Part shown: one piece after another, positions 46,532 through 53,739 of the stretch
How positions within the stretch are numbered: position 1 is the first letter of the stretch
Layout of the letters: the number at the start of each line of letters is the position of its first letter
The notes under the pieces: generated by a model
Told to the model about the DNA's origin: nothing
Database searches by the model: none
What the model saw: only the letters and a program-made list of their open reading frames with translations
Assembly (NCBI RefSeq): GCF_940807255.1
Contig: NZ_CALNWY010000026.1
Span: 1 to 61,534 of the forward strand
Source: Mixta sp. Marseille-Q2659
GTDB taxonomy: Bacteria > Pseudomonadota > Gammaproteobacteria > Enterobacterales > Enterobacteriaceae
DNA length: 61,534 bases
Direction of reading: 5' to 3'
Made by a program: the position numbers and the translations under genes

Positions 46532-46930
46532 GTGAATAAATCAATTGTTTATCTGGCCGCTGCTTTGTTTTTTATCAATATCAAAGGTTATGCCAGTGAC
46601 GTTTGCCATACGGCACAGAATGAAGGCGATATTAATCTTTGCTGGTCTGAAAAAAAGAACAGCGCTGAAGATGAATTGAATAAAGAATATGCCAGCGCTA
46701 AAAAGAGGATTGCCGAATCTTACCGAGCGATTAAAAATTTGTCGGCCCAATACGATGCCATATTGGTGGACTCACAGCGCGGCTGGTTAAAATATCGTGA
46801 TGGGCAATGTAAGCTTGAGGCGTTTCTCGCGGAGGATAGCTCAATTGCTCATGCTACGCTGACAGATAAATGTATTACCCGAATAGATCACGATAGAGTA
46901 GGGCAGCTTAAAAACATGCCCTATGAATAA
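46532..46930 (+). CDS. LprI/DUF1311-like secreted protein, possible immunity protein
   Basis: This 132-residue protein has a signal peptide (residues 1-21, ending GYAS) and the DUF1311 pattern CHTAQNEGDINLCW ... LNKEYASAKKRI ... LVDSQRGWLKYRDGQC with four Cys. Relatives of this domain include the lysozyme inhibitor LprI. It starts with GTG at 46532. Its place between tssC and hcp, near a lysozyme-type effector gene, suggests periplasmic protection against peptidoglycan-cleaving effectors; that is inference. AT-rich codon use unlike tssC. Confidence 0.65.
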   Translation: MNKSIVYLAAALFFINIKGYASDVCHTAQNEGDINLCWSEKKNSAEDELNKEYASAKKRIAESYRAIKNLSAQYDAILVDSQRGWLKYRDGQCKLEAFLAEDSSIAHATLTDKCITRIDHDRVGQLKNMPYE

Positions 46931-46936
46931 ATATGG

Positions 46937-46964
46937 ATAGTTTTATCCGAGATGGGATAACTAT
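46937..46964 (+). terminator. Hairpin after the LprI-like gene
   Basis: ATAGT..TATCC pairs with GGATA.ACTAT with a small bulge, seven bases past the stop, and TTGTGCTTTT follows. It would separate this gene from hcp. Confidence 0.5.
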
Positions 46965-47145
46965 TTGTGCTTTTAAATTTTTAAGACTTCAATTCGGCAC
47001 ATTAATATTTTGCATAGTGATTTTATTCCTGTGCAGAAACGAGGCAGAGGTAAAATATGGACTGTTTTATTCAGCCCCATGCTTTCCTGTTTGCCATATC
47101 ACTGCTTTATCGCAAGCAACTTTAACCAATAAAGAGTAGATAATT

Positions 47146-47628
47146 ATGGCTATTGATATGTTCCTGAAGGTTGACGGTGTGACCGGCGAGTCACAAGATT
47201 CTAACCATAAAGGCTGGACTGACATCACTTCGTTCTCCTGGGGTGCATCCCAGCCGGGCAACATGTCCGTTGGCGGCGGCGGCGGCGCGGGCAAAGTAAA
47301 TTTCAACGATCTGCACGTAAATGCGCTGATTGATAAATCCACCACTGCGATCCTGAAGCACTGCGCCAGCGGTAAGCATCTGACTAAAGTTGAACTGTCC
47401 GTATGCAAAGCGGGCGGCCAGCAGGTTGAATATACCAAAATTACGCTGGAAGATGTGCTGGTCACTTCTGTTCAATATACCGGTACCGATAATGGCGATA
47501 CTGTAGGCGTTACTTATGCCTTCCAGGCAGCCAAAGTTAAACAGCAATACTGGGAACAGACCGCGTCCGGTGGTAAAGGTGCTGAAAGCAGTGCTGGCTG
47601 GAATATCAAAGAAAATAAAGAAGTATAA
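47146..47628 (+). CDS. hcp: T6SS tube protein Hcp
   Basis: This 160-residue Hcp forms the inner tube and carries small effectors. Conserved blocks are MFLKVDGVTGESQDS, DITSFSWGASQPGNM and NFNDLHVNALIDKSTT. Its codon use is more like the structural genes than like its AT-rich neighbours. It is followed by a strong hairpin, then effector-type genes. Its last 50 bases recur in altered form at 48939-48988. Confidence 0.96.
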   Translation: MAIDMFLKVDGVTGESQDSNHKGWTDITSFSWGASQPGNMSVGGGGGAGKVNFNDLHVNALIDKSTTAILKHCASGKHLTKVELSVCKAGGQQVEYTKITLEDVLVTSVQYTGTDNGDTVGVTYAFQAAKVKQQYWEQTASGGKGAESSAGWNIKENKEV

Positions 47629-47630
47629 TT

Positions 47631-47658
47631 TAATGACCTCCCTTTTGGGAGGTCATTA
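47631..47658 (+). terminator. Stable hairpin after hcp
   Basis: TAATGACCTCCC and GGGAGGTCATTA form a perfect 12-bp stem with a TTTT loop, starting right behind the hcp stop. No U-run follows, so it may protect the abundant hcp message or only partly stop transcription into the effector genes. Confidence 0.65.
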
Positions 47659-47713
47659 TAAAACGAAAAGTAACGAAGTGATTTTTCACTGCTGACTATT
47701 CGGGCACTATAGG

Positions 47714-48533
47714 ATGAAAATGATAATAATTGGTAGGGTCAGTTAGGCTACATAGTGTAAATGATTCTAAAGACGTTAGAGTTATACAAGAAATTTTAGT
47801 GAAAAAGGGCTATAAAATTAGAGTGGATGGCATTTGCGGACCTAATACCATTAAGGCGATACGTAAATTCCAGCAACATTTTATGCATTCACCAGATGCA
47901 AAGGTTGATGTGTCTGGAAAAAATATAAGACACCTTCTTTCTGTGCCTGGAAAAAGAAATCAAGCTGAACCTGTACTGCCGCCATTAAATAATGCAAACC
48001 AGATAGATGATACAGGTGGCTTAAAATATAATTCTGCCGTGATGAATTTTAGTGCTAAAGGAATAGCATTATTAAAAGATTATTAAAAATTCCGTTCAAT
48101 GCCTTATGATGACCAAACCGGAAGAGATATAGATCATTACGTTAAAGGGGCTACAATAAGTTATGGATACTTGATAACCAGTCCTGCAATTTTCGAAAAA
48201 TATAAAAATGGTATTACACGACAAAAAGTTGAATCTTTATTTAAAGAAAAGTTATTTGAGTTTGAAAAAGCAGTAAAGAAAAGCATTAAGGTTAACCTTA
48301 CTCACAATGAATATGATGCGTTAGTTATCTTATGCTACAACATAGGAAGTCATGCTGAAGGATTTCCAACTTCTAGTGTAGTGAAAATTATTAACGATGC
48401 GCTAAATGGTAGCCTTGATGATTCGTGGAAAGCCTGGCGCATAAGTCAAAACAAAATAAATTCAGGGTTGGTAAAGCGAAGACAGAAAGAATTAAATGTT
48501 TATCACAGAGATTCATATATACGTGTTGATTAA
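47714..48533 (+). pseudogene. Decayed T6SS lysozyme effector (peptidoglycan-binding plus GH24)
   Basis: The first part encodes a PG-binding-1-type domain (DVRVIQEILVKKGYKIRVDG, CGPNTIKAIRKFQQHF) ending at a TAA at 48084-48086. The same frame continues into a GH24 T4-type lysozyme domain (PYDDQTGRDIDHY, ATISYGYLI, LVILCYNIG) to 48533. The stop lies where LLKDY-E-KFR would place the catalytic Glu, one base from GAA. The conserved TIGYGH motif reads TISYGY. Near the start, ATG at 47714 is out of frame with the rest by one base, a probable second lesion, unless a TTG at 47730 is used. It follows hcp and resembles Hcp-linked muramidase effectors. Confidence 0.75.
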
Positions 48534-48557
48534 TTTCTTTATAAAAAGAGGATTGTA

Positions 48558-48929
48558 ATGAAATATGTAATCGCTGTGTTAGGTTTTCTTAGCGTATGTT
48601 TTTTGTGGCCAATTTCATCTCAGGCTCAAGAAATACATGTTTTTGAAGGCAAGAGATTTACGGCTAAAATTATTAATAATTGCCCGGAAGGTTATGTTAC
48701 TTGTGAAGATGTTACTTTTTCTTCTCGAAGCAAGAAAACAGGTAAAGGTATTACCTTAAAAGGCCGAACTGTTAATCTAAACTGTCCAGAAGTATGTGAT
48801 TTTCGCGGGTACGAGTTTAAGAATGGTAATTACACGTACTTACTTTTAACTAATGACTTTAATACCTGGAGCTTAAATGTTTTTGAAAGTGGAAAAGTAA
48901 TAAGTTCTGATTCTGGTACTCTGGAATAA
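48558..48929 (+). CDS. Secreted hypothetical protein, candidate immunity to the lysozyme effector
   Basis: This 123-residue protein has a clear signal peptide (residues 1-23, ending SSQAQ) and a small periplasmic domain with four Cys that could form two disulfides. No family is recognised. AAAAGAGG precedes the ATG. Its place directly behind the lysozyme gene, its size and its export are what an immunity protein against a periplasm-acting effector would show. It appears intact although its presumed effector is dead. Confidence 0.6.
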   Translation: MKYVIAVLGFLSVCFLWPISSQAQEIHVFEGKRFTAKIINNCPEGYVTCEDVTFSSRSKKTGKGITLKGRTVNLNCPEVCDFRGYEFKNGNYTYLLLTNDFNTWSLNVFESGKVISSDSGTLE

Positions 48930-48938
48930 ATTTTGAAG

Positions 48939-48988
48939 AAAGGTGCAGAAAGCAGCGCTGGCTGGAAAATCAAAGAAAATAAAGAAGT
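48939..48988 (+). repeat. Duplicated 3' end of hcp
   Basis: These 50 bases match 47575-47624, the last codons of hcp, at 47 positions (GAESSAGW-IKENKEV at protein level). The reading frame then runs on into unrelated codons. It is a scar of a second hcp copy or of recombination at the hcp 3' end, and marks the left border of the next effector/immunity pair. Confidence 0.85.
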
Positions 48989-49073
48989 GTGTAATAACGT
49001 CCCCACCCACTCCTGTCAGGGAATTGGTGTGCATGTATGAAAGCATTTATATTAATAGTACAAGGAATCGTTC

Positions 49074-49616
49074 ATGGTCCTGTTAAAAGAAGGAAATTCC
49101 AGAAAGCTAACATCAGGTGAAATATTGTTAGCAAAAAAAGTGTTCAGTGAAGGAATCAGGTATGAACAAGTCAGAGTGTTTAACGATAGCTATTTACCCT
49201 GGGGAATGCAGTCAAGGGAAGTTGCAATGACGCCTAATGGTAATCTCTACTTCAGACAACCTCATTATAGCGACGACTTTTCTAAGGAATATGGCAGAAT
49301 ACAGCACTGGTTTATTCATGAAATGGTTCATGTATTACAGCATCAAATCGGTATGAATGTAAGAATGCGCGGCGCATTTAGCTGGATAGCGTCATATAAT
49401 TATTCATTGCCGCCATACAAAAAATTATCTGATTTTAATATGGAACAGCAAGCTTCGATTATCTCAGATTATTTTTGTTTAACCCATCTTGGTCTGAGCG
49501 AATTTAAAGTAATATCAACCTTTAGGGGGATCATCGGGCCAGATATAAAAGATAAATATAAGAGCGTCCTTGAGATTTTCTTGGCGAAACCTAATGATAA
49601 AAAAGCTTTCTTATGA
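49074..49616 (+). CDS. Putative T6SS zinc-metallopeptidase effector
   Basis: This 180-residue protein without signal peptide carries HEMVH at residues 82-86 and a downstream MEQQA whose Glu124 could be the third zinc ligand. The surrounding pattern (VAMTPNGNLYFRQ, SDDFS, QHWFIHEMVHVLQHQ) resembles small metallopeptidase effectors found near hcp or vgrG and in Rhs tips, sometimes annotated as vgr-related proteins. AAGGA lies seven bases before the ATG. It overlaps the following lipoprotein gene by four bases (ATGA). Catalytic residues look intact. The target is unknown. Confidence 0.78.
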   Translation: MVLLKEGNSRKLTSGEILLAKKVFSEGIRYEQVRVFNDSYLPWGMQSREVAMTPNGNLYFRQPHYSDDFSKEYGRIQHWFIHEMVHVLQHQIGMNVRMRGAFSWIASYNYSLPPYKKLSDFNMEQQASIISDYFCLTHLGLSEFKVISTFRGIIGPDIKDKYKSVLEIFLAKPNDKKAFL

Positions 49617-50011
49617 AAATAAAAAAATATCTGTTATCTCTTATCGTATTAGTTTCAGGTTGTCATCTTGAACGACCTTTTTATCAACCGCTTTCGGTAA
49701 AGCTTGAAAAAAATCAAGTGTGTTTTATTGTATCTGATGGAAATGGTGCTGATCGGCCTCTTAAGGTTGGCTTACCTTATATTTCATGGCGTAACGGTGA
49801 TGCATGGAAAACAATGTCGTTACCTGATAAATTAGCTTATGAAGAAGAGGTATTGCCAGGCGAGTGCATCTTTTTCTATGGCATAAAATGGTTACCCGGC
49901 GAGTATGACGTGGCTGTTAAAATTGGCAGTAATACCACGGAGGAAATTCGTTACGCCACGCATTTTACTCTAAGCGAGAATAGCGAAAAACGCCTTTCAT
50001 TGAAAAAATAA
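49613..50011 (+). CDS. Putative T6SS immunity lipoprotein
   Basis: This 132-residue protein has a lipoprotein signal (lipobox VSGC, Cys17) followed by a compact beta-rich domain. It resembles small periplasmic lipoproteins annotated as type VI immunity proteins. Translational coupling with the metallopeptidase gene by a 4-base overlap argues that it neutralises that effector in the periplasm. Function is inferred from size, export and pairing. Confidence 0.7.
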   Translation: MKIKKYLLSLIVLVSGCHLERPFYQPLSVKLEKNQVCFIVSDGNGADRPLKVGLPYISWRNGDAWKTMSLPDKLAYEEEVLPGECIFFYGIKWLPGEYDVAVKIGSNTTEEIRYATHFTLSENSEKRLSLKK

Positions 50012-50081
50012 CATTGTTAATTTCTTAATCCACGCATTGGTAACGTAAAATCGAACTATTTGTTGAAAGAATATATTGGTT

Positions 50082-50279
50082 ATGACTAAACTTTATAGTA
50101 AACCAGATAAACAGATTAAAGCTCTAACAGTGCAGAGTTTTGAAGGAATGAATGGGATTCTCATTTTCACGGTAAATAGCTGGAGTGATGCAAGTGGCCA
50201 TGCAACACTCTGGAATGGTTATACCTGTTCCGATCACTGCTACTTCCCTTTGGCAAATAGGCTTCTATATGGTTGTTAA
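50082..50279 (+). pseudogene. C-terminal fragment of a Tae4-type amidase effector
   Basis: The frame encodes the end of a Tae4 peptidoglycan amidase: KPDKQIKALTV, GMNGILIFTVNSWSDASGH with the catalytic His, then ATLWNGYTCSDHCYF. The N-terminal two thirds with the catalytic Cys are gone. Just upstream another frame reads YLLKEYIGYD, and just downstream a third reads ATSLWQIGF like a Tae4 C-terminus, so several small indels have occurred. It cannot be functional. Confidence 0.72.
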
Positions 50280-50636
50280 AATAACTCCGTTTACTTTTCT
50301 TATTCTGGCATTATTTTCAATGCAGGCTAAGACAAAAACAGAGTGTTCGCCTGAACAATATATTAAAAATTACGCCTTAAGCGTTTGTCTGGCAAAAGGC
50401 TATGATAGCAAAGACGTTAAAGATGATGCATCTGTCGCAGCGCGAGGTTATCTGGAATTTGGTGATTATTCCTTAGAAGCGCATACCGCAGTAAATAATT
50501 TGGCGGATAACTTCCTCGCAAAAAATATTCCAGTCAATCTGGCGCATCAATGATCCTGGCGAAACGTATCGACTTTTACCATAGCGAGGAATTAAATAAG
50601 CTGGTAAAGGATTTTAAAAATAAATCCGATAGCTAA
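50269..50636 (+). pseudogene. Tai4-type amidase immunity gene, frameshifted near its end
   Basis: From ATG at 50269 the frame encodes a signal peptide (MVVKITPFTFLILALF) and a Tai4-like domain (NYALSVCLAKGY, ASVAARGYLEFGDYSLEAHT) but stops at 50553. The family's C-terminal block continues in another frame (ILAKRIDFYHSEELNKLVKDF) to 50636, so one small indel near 50540 has cut off the last 30 or so residues. Tai4 blocks Tae4 in the periplasm. Whether the shortened protein still works is unclear; its partner is a fragment. Confidence 0.72.
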
Positions 50637-50890
50637 CAAAGATGCACATGAAGTGGCTCGTCACCATAGAAAGTTGATTAAGGCGGGCTTTGTTTTATTG
50701 ATGCTTACTGGATAAAAAAGTGATGAGTAAATAATTTTACGGGATTATTAAATTTGATGCCTTTCGCATTTCGAGCATCATTCGTCCCCATTTCTCTTTT
50801 TAACGTCTTAACGTTGGTATTCAAACCCCGCCGGTTTTACTGAAACCCGCGTGGTTTGCATGCCGAATATCTCAAACGCAGGAAACCGTT
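50637..50890. other. AT-rich gap between the effector island and tagH
   Basis: No gene is recognised. The first 90 bases keep an open frame with a His/Lys-rich stretch (DAHEVARHHRKLIKAG) that may be another broken gene end. GC content rises again from about 50820, where the tagH leader begins. Confidence 0.45.
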
Positions 50891-52927
50891 ATGCGCTTTA
50901 CGATTATAACGAATAAGCCAGGCCATCAGCCGCCGCAGAGCAGCTGTGACTTTTTACCGCCCGGCGGCACCATCGGCCGCGGCGTCGATAACAATCTGGT
51001 GCTGCCTGATAATGACCGCACTATCTCTCGCCTTCAGGCGATCGTACATATTACTGCCGATGGCGAATGCCGCATCACCAATCGGGGCAACGTAACGCGC
51101 GTCGAGCTGAACGATATCCCGCTGGAGCGCGGTCGTCAGGTTGAGCTGCAGGACGGCGATATTCTGGGAATTGATGAGTATCGCTTGCTGGTCAACGATC
51201 TGAACGTTAGCGCGCAGCCAACAGTACAGAAAGCCGCGCCGGTTACGCGTCCGGTTGCGCCGGTTCAGACTGTGCAAAGCAATGACAGCACGGCGGCCAT
51301 TCCCAGCGAAATCTGGGATAGCCTGGCGAAAGAGTTTTCGATTTCCGACAGCATCTCCACCAGCCAGATGAAGCCTGCCGCCAGCCATAACCCGTTAACC
51401 GCACCAACGACGGAAAACCGCAACCCGGAAGATCCGCTGGCGCAGTTTAAAACCACCGAGCCGCTTAATCTCGATCGCCGCAGCCAGGCGCCGGATGCGC
51501 TGTTTAATCATGACGAGCTGTTTAAATCAGAGAGCATTTTTAACGACGGCACGCCAACCACGCTGGTGCAGCCAGCGGCGGATAAAAAGGTTCAGCCGCA
51601 AACGCAGCGCGATGAACTCGATCCGCTGGCATTGTTTGGCGGAAAACCAACGCCCGCGCAGCGTAACAGCGACGATCCGCTGGGTCTGATGATGGGCGGG
51701 GCAGTGCCGCTGGTGCATCCCGATGATGAGACGAATCAGCAGCGGCCTGAACCCGTAGCGCCTGAACCGCGTTCGTCGGCAGCGGATAAATCGGATCTGT
51801 TCGGTAGCGCGGACGATCTGGCTCGATCGCCGCTGTTTAATGACGATCTGCAGCCGCGTACCAGCGAGAAGGCGACAGATGATACGGCCTCGCCGTTTGT
51901 TGATGTACGCGCCGGTGCGCAGGCAACGGACGACGCGCTGAAGGCTTCGCCGCTGTTTGCAGATAACGCGCCGCAGGCTGGCGAACAGGATGCTGATTTT
52001 AACGATGCGCTAAAAGCTGCTTCACCATCTGGCGCAGAATCCTCGCCTCGTTCTGATACGCACACAGAGGATGCGCTGAAGGCTTCACCGCTGTTTGCCG
52101 ATCTGTCCGCGGACAAGCCTGGCAGCATCGAAGCCTCGCCGCTGTTTAACCAGACGCCGCCGCGTGCCGAAACGCCAGACTACGGCGGCATTACGCTGCC
52201 GACGCCGCAGACGGTACAGCGCAGCGTCACGCCGCCGCCGAAAGGGCGTTTACGCATCGATCCGGTCGCCAGCAGCAGCCAGCAGCAAACGCCTTCATCT
52301 GACGGTGAAGCCTTGCAGGGTGAACTGTTGCAGGCGCTGCTGGATGGCATGGGCCTGAACGATATGCAGCCGACGCCGCATTTCGACCGGGAAAATATGC
52401 AACAGCTGGGGCAGATGCTCGGCATGTTCTCTCAGGGCACGGTGGCGCTGCTGTCGTCGCGTTCCATCCTGAAGCGCGGCGTCAAAGCGGATATGACGGT
52501 GATCCTGGACGATGCTAACAACCCGTTCAAACTGCTGCCCTCCGGCAAAACCGTCCTGATGCAGATGTTCGGCAGCCGTATGCCGGGCTTTATGCCGCCG
52601 AAGCAGGCGGTACGCGACGCGCTGGTCGATTTGCAGGCGCACCAGTTGGGCATGATTGCTGGCATCCGCGCCATTATCGCCGCGATGCTGCAGTCGTTTA
52701 ATCCGCAGCAGCTGGAAGAGGAAGCGCGCCAGGAAGGCGTCACTTCGCGCCTTTCGCTGCCGGGCAGCCGCAAGGCGGCGCTGTGGGAACACTTTAACCG
52801 TCGCTATAACGAAACGGCCGGTGAAATTGAAGATGACTTCCATACGCTGTTCGGCGAAGCCTTCCTGCACGCTTACGATATGGAAGTTAACCAGTACAAA
52901 GATTCACAGACCGCCTCGGAAGAATAA
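50891..52927 (+). CDS. tagH: T6SS FHA-domain protein (Fha/TagH)
   Basis: This 678-residue protein has an N-terminal FHA domain (residues about 20-95: GTIGRGVDNNLVLPD, TISRLQAIVHI), a long low-complexity middle and a C-terminal TagH/VasC-type domain (FDRENMQQLGQMLGMF onward). In threonine-phosphorylation-controlled systems the FHA domain binds the kinase/phosphatase products and switches secretion on. Residues about 310-420 hold several near-repeats of ASPLFxD. It begins the second half of the cluster; pppA starts inside its stop codon (TAATG). Confidence 0.9.
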   Translation: MRFTIITNKPGHQPPQSSCDFLPPGGTIGRGVDNNLVLPDNDRTISRLQAIVHITADGECRITNRGNVTRVELNDIPLERGRQVELQDGDILGIDEYRLLVNDLNVSAQPTVQKAAPVTRPVAPVQTVQSNDSTAAIPSEIWDSLAKEFSISDSISTSQMKPAASHNPLTAPTTENRNPEDPLAQFKTTEPLNLDRRSQAPDALFNHDELFKSESIFNDGTPTTLVQPAADKKVQPQTQRDELDPLALFGGKPTPAQRNSDDPLGLMMGGAVPLVHPDDETNQQRPEPVAPEPRSSAADKSDLFGSADDLARSPLFNDDLQPRTSEKATDDTASPFVDVRAGAQATDDALKASPLFADNAPQAGEQDADFNDALKAASPSGAESSPRSDTHTEDALKASPLFADLSADKPGSIEASPLFNQTPPRAETPDYGGITLPTPQTVQRSVTPPPKGRLRIDPVASSSQQQTPSSDGEALQGELLQALLDGMGLNDMQPTPHFDRENMQQLGQMLGMFSQGTVALLSSRSILKRGVKADMTVILDDANNPFKLLPSGKTVLMQMFGSRMPGFMPPKQAVRDALVDLQAHQLGMIAGIRAIIAAMLQSFNPQQLEEEARQEGVTSRLSLPGSRKAALWEHFNRRYNETAGEIEDDFHTLFGEAFLHAYDMEVNQYKDSQTASEE

Positions 52928-53721
52928 TGAATATCACCATTGCCTCAATGTCGAATCAGGGCGCCCGCGAGAGCAATCAGGATCAGACAGGCGATATCGT
53001 GGGAGAGCGTTCCGCCTGCTTTGTGGTCTGTGACGGTATCGCCGGTTTTCCCGGTGGCGATATAGCCGCAACGCTGGCGCGCAACACCATTATTGAGCAG
53101 TTCGACGGCGCGGCGCACCTCGATGCGCAGCAGATCCGTCAGTACATCAATAACGCGAACCAGGCGATTCGCCAGCAGCAAAAAAGCACGCCCGATTATC
53201 GCCGGATGGGCACCACGCTGGTGAGCCTGTTTATCGATCGCGATTATCAGCTGGCTTACTGGGCGCACGCGGGTGACAGCCGCCTCTATCTGTTCCGGCG
53301 CGGCTATCTCTGGCACGTCACCACCGACCACAGCCTGATCCAGCAGATGAAGGATGCCGGTCACCAGACCGAAGGCATCAACAGCAACCTGCTCTGGTTT
53401 GCGCTGGGCATGAGCGATGACGAGCGCGACGCCAGCTACAGCGATGTCGTGCCCATTGAAGATGGCGATGCGTTTTTGCTCTGTACCGATGGCTTCTGGC
53501 ACGGCGTCTCGCAGCAGCAGATGCAGCAGGCGTTGCATATGGTCAATACGCCAGAAGAGTGGCTGACGCTGATGCACCAGGCGCTAAAAAACAACGAACA
53601 GCAGTCGGCGAGCGAGCAGGATAACTACAGCGCCATGGCGGTCTGGATCGGCTCGCCGCAGGACACCACGCTGCTGCATTCTCTCTCTGAAGCGGCGCAG
53701 TTTATTCCGCTGCGCGATTAA
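52927..53721 (+). CDS. pppA: PP2C-type serine/threonine phosphatase PppA
   Basis: This 264-residue PPM phosphatase has the metal motifs ESNQDQTGD, CDGIAGFPGGD, YWAHAGDSRLYLF and CTDGFW. In Pseudomonas PppA removes phosphate from Fha and so turns the T6SS off. The partner kinase PpkA is not in the window and may lie to the right. It overlaps tagH by one base. Confidence 0.9.
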   Translation: MNITIASMSNQGARESNQDQTGDIVGERSACFVVCDGIAGFPGGDIAATLARNTIIEQFDGAAHLDAQQIRQYINNANQAIRQQQKSTPDYRRMGTTLVSLFIDRDYQLAYWAHAGDSRLYLFRRGYLWHVTTDHSLIQQMKDAGHQTEGINSNLLWFALGMSDDERDASYSDVVPIEDGDAFLLCTDGFWHGVSQQQMQQALHMVNTPEEWLTLMHQALKNNEQQSASEQDNYSAMAVWIGSPQDTTLLHSLSEAAQFIPLRD

Positions 53722-53739
53722 ATAAAGCAAAGGAACGTT

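Noticed and set aside
46933-47139. 68-codon frame just upstream of hcp
   Set aside because: Starts inside the hairpin after the LprI-like gene, has no ribosome site, and its composition looks like untranslated AT-rich DNA.
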